A stretch of 5,748 nucleotides of DNA from NCBI GenBank assembly GCA_015488875.1, contig WFMX01000274.1, positions 1-5,748 on the forward strand, read 5' to 3'. The number at the start of each line of letters is the position of its first letter. Position 1 is the stretch's first letter. The notes under the pieces were generated by a model. The model made no database searches, had not been told where the DNA came from, and worked only from the letters and a program-made list of their open reading frames with translations. This document shows positions 1 to 3,105 of the stretch, piece by piece. This stretch comes from Campylobacterota bacterium (GTDB taxonomy: Bacteria > Campylobacterota > Campylobacteria > Campylobacterales > Sulfurovaceae). The translations under genes and the position numbers were made by a program.

Positions 1-20
1 CTATCTGCACAAATTATGAA

Positions 21-26
21 TATAAT
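21..26 (+). promoter_or_regulatory. Putative -10 box (TATAAT) for the lipoprotein gene
   Basis: A perfect TATAAT lies 64 bases before the lipoprotein start codon. Overlapping weaker boxes (TATGAT at 26-31, TATTAAAAT at 31-39) make the exact start uncertain. A -35 element would fall at the window edge and cannot be judged. Campylobacterota promoters usually rely on the -10 and have poor -35 boxes, so this is plausible, but such AT-rich words are also common by chance. Confidence 0.45.
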
Positions 27-46
27 ATGATATTAAAATAGAGTTT

Positions 47-61
47 TAGCCATTGTGGCTA
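47..61 (+). other. Small hairpin in the leader of the lipoprotein gene
   Basis: TAGCCA (47-52) and TGGCTA (56-61) form a perfect 6-bp stem around a TTG loop. It lies between the putative promoter and the ribosome binding site AAGGA (80-84). No run of T follows on either strand, so it does not look like a rho-independent terminator. It could be a minor leader structure or chance. Confidence 0.3.
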
Positions 62-90
62 TCGGCATACAAAACAACTAAGGATAAAAA

Positions 91-834
91 ATGAAACAAA
101 CTATAATTACAACTTCAGCCTTGACGGCAACACTTCTGCTCTTTGCAGGATGTGGCAGTAGTAGCTCTTCAGCTACTGCACCAGCTCCACAGCCTACTAC
201 AGGTACAGCATTTTATTTGGATTCGGCTGTAGAGGGTGTCACGGCTACTTGTGGTTCACAGGTGAGTCAGACAGATGCCAACGGTATGTTCACATATGAG
301 GATGGCAAGGATTGCCAATTTAGTATAGGTGATATAGTATTGAGAAATGAGAGTGGTCTATATCAAGACAAAGTGATCATAGAGGACAATATAAGAACGG
401 CACAATATCTCCAATCTATGGATAGTGATGGCAATCCAAGCAATGGCATAGCTATAGATCCTCAAACTGCTACAGTCATGCGTCAAAATGGCATCACTCA
501 TACCCCAGCTACTGATGAAGAGATAGCCAACTCCGTAGTGCATATGCAAAATGCAGGCATAGGATACCAAGGTCAATATGTACATGAATCAGATGCATAC
601 GAGCATGTCCAAGGAACAAAAGAGCAACATCCAGGAGCAGGTCAGCCAGGTCAACCAGGTACAGGAACTCCAGGGCAACCAAATAGTGGAGATCAAGACC
701 ATCAGGGAACTCCAGGACAACCAGGTACAGGAACTCCAGGACAACCAGGTACAGGAACTCCAGGACAACCAAATAACGGCGATCAAGACCATCAAGGAAC
801 TCCAGGTACAGGAACTCCAGGACAACCTTCTTAA
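91..834 (+). CDS. Secreted lipoprotein with Gly/Pro/Gln-rich repeat tail
   Basis: This 247-residue protein of unknown function is probably exported and lipid-anchored. Residues 1-20 are a signal peptide ending in the lipobox LFAGC, with C21 as the acylated cysteine. A Ser/Ala/Pro/Thr linker follows (22-39). Residues 40-85 resemble a small beta-sandwich module common in lipoproteins of marine proteobacteria and Campylobacterota, with an LDSAVEGVTATCGS start and a TDANGMFTYE turn; C54 and C75 could form a disulfide. Residues 105-124 hold LQSMDSDGNPSNGIAIDP, whose DxDGNxxNG core resembles a calcium-binding loop (inference). From residue 181 to the end the chain is almost only P, G, Q, T, N and D, built from PGTGTPGQ units and two PN(S/N)GDQDHQGT inserts. 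The ATG has AAGGA six bases upstream. The tail may act as an extended surface spacer. Existence and lipoprotein nature are well supported; function is not known. Confidence 0.9.
   Translation: MKQTIITTSALTATLLLFAGCGSSSSSATAPAPQPTTGTAFYLDSAVEGVTATCGSQVSQTDANGMFTYEDGKDCQFSIGDIVLRNESGLYQDKVIIEDNIRTAQYLQSMDSDGNPSNGIAIDPQTATVMRQNGITHTPATDEEIANSVVHMQNAGIGYQGQYVHESDAYEHVQGTKEQHPGAGQPGQPGTGTPGQPNSGDQDHQGTPGQPGTGTPGQPGTGTPGQPNNGDQDHQGTPGTGTPGQPS
655..825 (+). repeat. Nested in-frame coding repeats (24-bp and 33-bp units)
   Basis: A 24-bp unit encoding PGTGTPGQ occurs at 655-678, 721-744, 745-768 and 802-825. The copies at 721 and 745 are directly tandem; the last three are identical and the first differs by one base (GGG for GGA). 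A second 33-bp unit encoding PN(S/N)GDQDHQGT occurs at 679-711 and 769-801, with four differences. All units are multiples of three, so gain or loss of copies would keep the reading frame. The near identity points to recent duplication or gene conversion. This tract also explains the long open frames seen in other phases here. Confidence 0.93.
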
Positions 835-854
835 AATATATCCTTCTATCTCCT

Positions 855-883
855 ATTTCTGCTGCGACTCCTTCAGCAGAAAT
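855..883. terminator. Perfect 10-bp hairpin after the lipoprotein gene (possible terminator)
   Basis: ATTTCTGCTG (855-864) and CAGCAGAAAT (874-883) are perfect reverse complements separated by a 9-base loop, starting 20 bases after the lipoprotein stop codon. The position suits transcription termination or protection of the mRNA 3' end. No T-run follows it on either strand, so it is not a classical rho-independent terminator. Confidence 0.45.
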
Positions 884-941
884 CAAAATACAAAAAGCAT
901 ATATAAAAAGTAACTCGAACTACCACAACTAAGAGTTTATC

Positions 942-950
942 TGTTACAAT
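942..950 (+). promoter_or_regulatory. Extended -10 promoter for the DsrE-like gene
   Basis: TGTTACAAT fits the extended -10 pattern TGn-TACAAT. It would start transcription near 957, giving a leader of about 24 bases before the ATG at 981. No good -35 box is seen about 17 bases upstream, which is normal for this group. It suggests the gene is transcribed independently of the lipoprotein gene. Confidence 0.45.
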
Positions 951-971
951 TTGCATCTAAATTGACTTTAT

Positions 972-975
972 GGAG
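972..975 (+). promoter_or_regulatory. Ribosome binding site that decides the DsrE-like start
   Basis: GGAG sits five bases before the ATG at 981. An in-frame GTG at 975 overlaps this site and would leave no Shine-Dalgarno sequence of its own, so the ATG at 981 is preferred. It gives the typical signal-peptide start MKK. Confidence 0.75.
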
Positions 976-980
976 TGAAA

Positions 981-1451
981 ATGAAAAAGATAATAATCTT
1001 ATTGATGATACTATGGTCTGTCTCGCTACAAGCAGAGGAAGAGGCTATCAGGGTTGTGTATGATTTGACTACGAAAAATCTCGCAAAATTTGAAAGAAAT
1101 ATACTCAAAGGTATAGCTATCAACAAAACCTACTATGATAGCAAGCTTAAAGAGTTTGATGTGACAGTGGTGATACATGGCGGTGCTTATAGATTTTTTG
1201 TCAATGACATCAATCAAACTATCTTTAGAGACGACAAAAAATTGGCAGATAGATATGGAGAGATCAAAAAGAGGATAGCTACTATGAGTGATACATATGG
1301 CGTAGAGTTCCTCATGTGTGCTGCTGCGATGGAGAGAAATCGACTAAAAGAGAGCGATATAGTCAAATTCGTAACCATCATCCCCAACTCTACTATAGGA
1401 TTGATAGATAGACAAAATAGTGGCTATGCCTACATACCAGTTGACGACTAA
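981..1451 (+). CDS. Exported DsrE/DsrF-like sulfur-related protein
   Basis: This 156-residue protein starts with a signal peptide (MKK, hydrophobic to about residue 14, likely cleaved after SLQA at 18), so it probably acts in the periplasm. The mature part resembles the DsrE/DsrF-like family: RVVYDL near residue 22, a VTVVIHGGAYRFFV strand-turn-strand in the middle, a helix of charged residues ending in YGVEFLMCAAAM, and a closing IIPNSTIGLIDRQNSGYAYIPV. C113, the only cysteine, lies where DsrE-like proteins carry the sulfur-binding cysteine. Family members such as DsrE and TusD relay sulfane sulfur in the cytoplasm, and single-domain exported relatives are known from sulfur-oxidising bacteria, usually without a proven role. 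The gene stands alone between two promoters; the lysR gene starts 124 bases downstream on the same strand. The family call is from motif recognition, and sulfur handling is inferred. Confidence 0.8.
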   Translation: MKKIIILLMILWSVSLQAEEEAIRVVYDLTTKNLAKFERNILKGIAINKTYYDSKLKEFDVTVVIHGGAYRFFVNDINQTIFRDDKKLADRYGEIKKRIATMSDTYGVEFLMCAAAMERNRLKESDIVKFVTIIPNSTIGLIDRQNSGYAYIPVDD

Positions 1452-1479
1452 AATCAAAACATATATAGATATTATTCTC

Positions 1480-1494
1480 ATAAGAAATTCTTAT
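1480..1494. promoter_or_regulatory. Perfect 15-bp palindrome, candidate LysR operator
   Basis: ATAAGAAATTCTTAT is a perfect inverted repeat (7-bp arms, one central base) containing T-N11-A, the spacing expected for LysR-type operator sites. Its centre lies about 43 bases before the predicted transcription start of the lysR gene. That is the usual place for a LysR regulator to bind its own promoter. With a one-base centre it cannot form a good RNA hairpin, which favours a protein-binding site. Binding is inferred. Confidence 0.55.
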
Positions 1495-1514
1495 TATAAA
1501 ATTTAAGTATAATT

Positions 1515-1523
1515 TGCTATAAT
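1515..1523 (+). promoter_or_regulatory. Extended -10 promoter of the lysR gene
   Basis: TGCTATAAT matches the extended -10 consensus perfectly and would start transcription near 1530, giving a leader of about 46 bases. A second TATAAT at 1508-1513 could serve an alternative start. No clear -35 box is present. Confidence 0.55.
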
Positions 1524-1533
1524 AAACATTATA

Positions 1534-1556
1534 GATATAGATTTATAATCTATCTC
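1534..1556. promoter_or_regulatory. Second inverted repeat in the lysR leader
   Basis: GATATAGATT (1534-1543) and AATCTATCTC (1547-1556) are inverted repeats around TAT with one mismatch; the inner seven pairs are perfect. The element lies between the predicted transcription start and the ribosome binding site AAAGGA (1564-1569). It could be a downstream operator site or a weak mRNA hairpin. Confidence 0.4.
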
Positions 1557-1575
1557 AAGTTCTAAAGGATTTATA

Positions 1576-2478
1576 ATGTTAAAAGATTTTGTAAAATTAG
1601 AGACATTTTTGACAGTAGCTAGAGAGCGAAGTTTCTCTAAGGCATCTGCAAAATTGGGCATATCACAACCAGCGGTCACTCAACAGATAAAGTTTGTAGA
1701 GAAATATTTGGGTGCAAAGACTATAGAGAGAAAGAAAAACGGCATCAAACTCACAGCAGAGGGCGAAGAACTCTACAAGGTAGCTACCCTACTAGAGAAG
1801 TCTATCTATGAAGCAGAAAAAGATATATTGAAGATCATCAACAAAGAGATCACCTTTCGTATAGGAGCTTCGTTTACTATAGGTCACTATGTTGTGCCAG
1901 GTCAATGTCTCAACACTATCGGCGATGCCATTCACAACGATATCACCCTAGCAGTACATGATAGCAATCATATATTGGAGCTATTGAGAGACCGCAAACT
2001 TGATATAGGATTGGTCGAATCATACATACAAGACAACAGTATGATATATAGAGAGTGGCTAGAGGATGAACTAGTAGTGTTTAGCAATACCCCTATACCA
2101 AAGATGCTAAAAACAGAAGATCTATATGAATTTGACTGGGTTTGTAGAGAAGAGGGTAGCCACACCAAGCGGATAGTAGCTGATGTCTTTGAAGATATAG
2201 GTGTATCTTGCAAGAGCTTTCATACCCTAAGCGAAGTGAGTAACTCCACGGCAGTCTTGCAAACCATAAAAAAAGCTGACAAGAATACTGATAAACCTGT
2301 GGTCTCCATCATATCGAAGTTTGCAATCTCAGATGAGATACAGAGAGGTGAACTCTTTGAAGCTCGCATCAGAGGCTACAAGATGACACGGAAGTTTTAT
2401 ATAGTACACTCCAAAGAGAACAAACACAACGCTTATGTAGACAATGTAGTGGATTTCATAATGTCAGGCAACTGCTAA
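1576..2478 (+). CDS. LysR-family transcriptional regulator
   Basis: At 300 residues this is the usual length for a LysR-type regulator. The N-terminal winged helix-turn-helix spans about residues 5-65: LETFLTVARERSFSKASAKL, the recognition helix ISQPAVTQQIKFVEKYLG, and the wing ending KLTAEGEEL. A linker helix (66-90) leads to the effector-binding domain from about 92, with the typical FRIGASFTIGHYVVP start, a LDIGLVES strand near residue 132 and CREEGSHTKR at 190-199, matching the family's REEGSGTR region that lines the ligand pocket. The ATG has AAAGGA six bases upstream. The gene is not divergent from a target: its upstream neighbour runs the same way, and a small membrane-protein gene converges on it, ending 41 bases away. 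The palindrome and second inverted repeat upstream suggest autoregulation. The effector and other targets cannot be read from this window. Family membership is certain. Confidence 0.95.
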   Translation: MLKDFVKLETFLTVARERSFSKASAKLGISQPAVTQQIKFVEKYLGAKTIERKKNGIKLTAEGEELYKVATLLEKSIYEAEKDILKIINKEITFRIGASFTIGHYVVPGQCLNTIGDAIHNDITLAVHDSNHILELLRDRKLDIGLVESYIQDNSMIYREWLEDELVVFSNTPIPKMLKTEDLYEFDWVCREEGSHTKRIVADVFEDIGVSCKSFHTLSEVSNSTAVLQTIKKADKNTDKPVVSIISKFAISDEIQRGELFEARIRGYKMTRKFYIVHSKENKHNAYVDNVVDFIMSGNC

Positions 2479-2479
2479 G

Positions 2480-2529
2480 TGCTAGCCGTTTGCCAATCCA
2501 AAACTAGCAAGTAAAAGAGCTACGCTAGT
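2480..2529. other. Inverted repeats across the convergent gene junction
   Basis: The 41-base gap between the two converging genes carries TGCTAG (2480-2485), ACTAGCA (2503-2509) and, just inside the end of the minus-strand gene, GCTAGT (2524-2529). The middle copy could pair with either flank, giving 6-bp stems with loops of 18 or 15 bases. This is the expected place for a two-way terminator, but the stems are short and no T-run adjoins them, so termination is a guess. Confidence 0.3.
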
Positions 2530-2909
2530 GCATAGTAAAGTAGCGGAGGATATAGCCCCATTCCAAGAGTAAAGAGCCATGGGGTGATCGGCTCCTTTAT
2601 GATCTCTCTGATCTCCTGATCCAAATCATCATACACAAATAGACTTCTCATCAAAGCTATCTTCATGAATATATCTACACTCTTGAAGAGCAGTATGGTG
2701 ATTATCCAGCCATTCATGCTATTTGTCAAAAAGAGAATAAATAGAACGAAATAAAGCGATGGATGCATCAAAAATAGTAGAAATATACTCTTTCTATAGT
2801 AGTAGTATCCATTTGCAAGCACTCCTGCCATAGTGTCAGAGCGTTGCCAATATGCCTCAAATAGCTCAAGAGCTACAAGTATCAATATCAAATATGTTAT
2901 ATCATTCAT
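2520..2909 (-). CDS. Small membrane protein of unknown function
   Basis: This 129-residue protein is not a family I can name. It has four hydrophobic stretches: about residues 4-17 (ITYLILILVALELF), 41-62, 67-85 and 110-128. A polar segment with a tyrosine run, NGYYYYRKS (33-41), separates the first two. An acidic, probably soluble loop, FVYDDLDQEIREIIKEP (91-107), lies between the last two. The start at 2909 has GGGAG four bases upstream; a second ATG at 2920 is out of frame and closes at once. It lies downstream of the RND permease gene on the same strand, 196 bases away, with its own putative promoter, so co-transcription is possible but not required. Its codon choice (9 ATA, 4 ATC, 1 ATT for isoleucine) matches the other genes, so there is no sign of recent transfer. 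A real gene is likely; its role is unknown. Confidence 0.75.
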   Translation of the reverse strand: MNDITYLILILVALELFEAYWQRSDTMAGVLANGYYYYRKSIFLLFLMHPSLYFVLFILFLTNSMNGWIITILLFKSVDIFMKIALMRSLFVYDDLDQEIREIIKEPITPWLFTLGMGLYPPLLYYALA

Positions 2910-2921
2910 GATACTCCCATA

Positions 2922-2943
2922 CTACAAAGTAGGCTTATAAGCC
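2922..2943 (-). promoter_or_regulatory. 12-bp palindrome and adjacent small hairpin before the membrane-protein gene
   Basis: GGCTTATAAGCC (2932-2943) is a perfect 12-bp palindrome lying 22 bases before the start codon. Directly beside it, CTAC (2922-2925) and GTAG (2929-2932) form a 4-bp stem around AAA. Both sit in the predicted leader next to the ribosome binding site. The palindrome could be a repressor site or part of a leader structure; nothing seen here decides between them. Confidence 0.35.
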
Positions 2944-3007
2944 ATGACGACACTAGTGAGTCTACGACATCAGAGATGCCCCTATAGGTTTTGATTAGCA
3001 TAAGTGA

Positions 3008-3036
3008 TTATATAGATATAACTCTTAGTATGTAAT
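3008..3036 (-). promoter_or_regulatory. Putative promoter for the small membrane-protein gene
   Basis: Read on the minus strand, ATTACA (3036-3031; four of six bases match TTGACA) is followed after exactly 17 bases by a perfect TATAAT (3013-3008). Transcription would begin near 3001 and leave a leader of about 90 bases. The spacer between the permease stop (3106) and the small membrane-protein gene holds no convincing terminator and no supported gene. Confidence 0.5.
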
Positions 3037-3105
3037 TAATTTTATTGATTTATTAGATTGTTGGTTTTCTTTTCTCTCTGCGTACTTTATTTTCATCTTA
3101 AAGCT

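Noticed and set aside
655..825. Possible CRISPR-like or intergenic repeat array
   Set aside because: The units are in frame inside a good lipoprotein gene, directly abut or nest within each other, and lack unique spacers of even length.
509..886. Open frames on the minus strand with repeated LEFLYLVV or SWSSCTW patterns
   Set aside because: These are antisense readings of the same coding repeats. The apparent periodicity comes from the DNA repeat, not from a membrane protein.
578..913. Open frame (+) with a repeated LQDNQVQE pattern, resembling a coiled-coil protein
   Set aside because: It is the lipoprotein's repeat read in another phase. The 24-bp units contain no stop in that phase, so the frame stays open. 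It has no convincing ribosome binding site and no separate coding signature.
975..980. GTG start for the DsrE-like gene, two codons upstream of the ATG
   Set aside because: The GTG overlaps the GGAG ribosome binding site. The ATG at 981 has correct spacing and gives a standard signal peptide.
2944..2994. Short plus-strand frame MTTLVSLRHQRCPYRF starting after the 12-bp palindrome
   Set aside because: It has 16 codons, no ribosome binding site, and lies in the leader of a minus-strand gene.
3025..3096. 23-residue minus-strand frame just after the permease stop (starts MKIKYAERKENQQ)
   Set aside because: There is no ribosome binding site, the composition is low-complexity Lys/Asn/Gln as expected from AT-rich spacer, and it overlaps the -35 region of the putative promoter.
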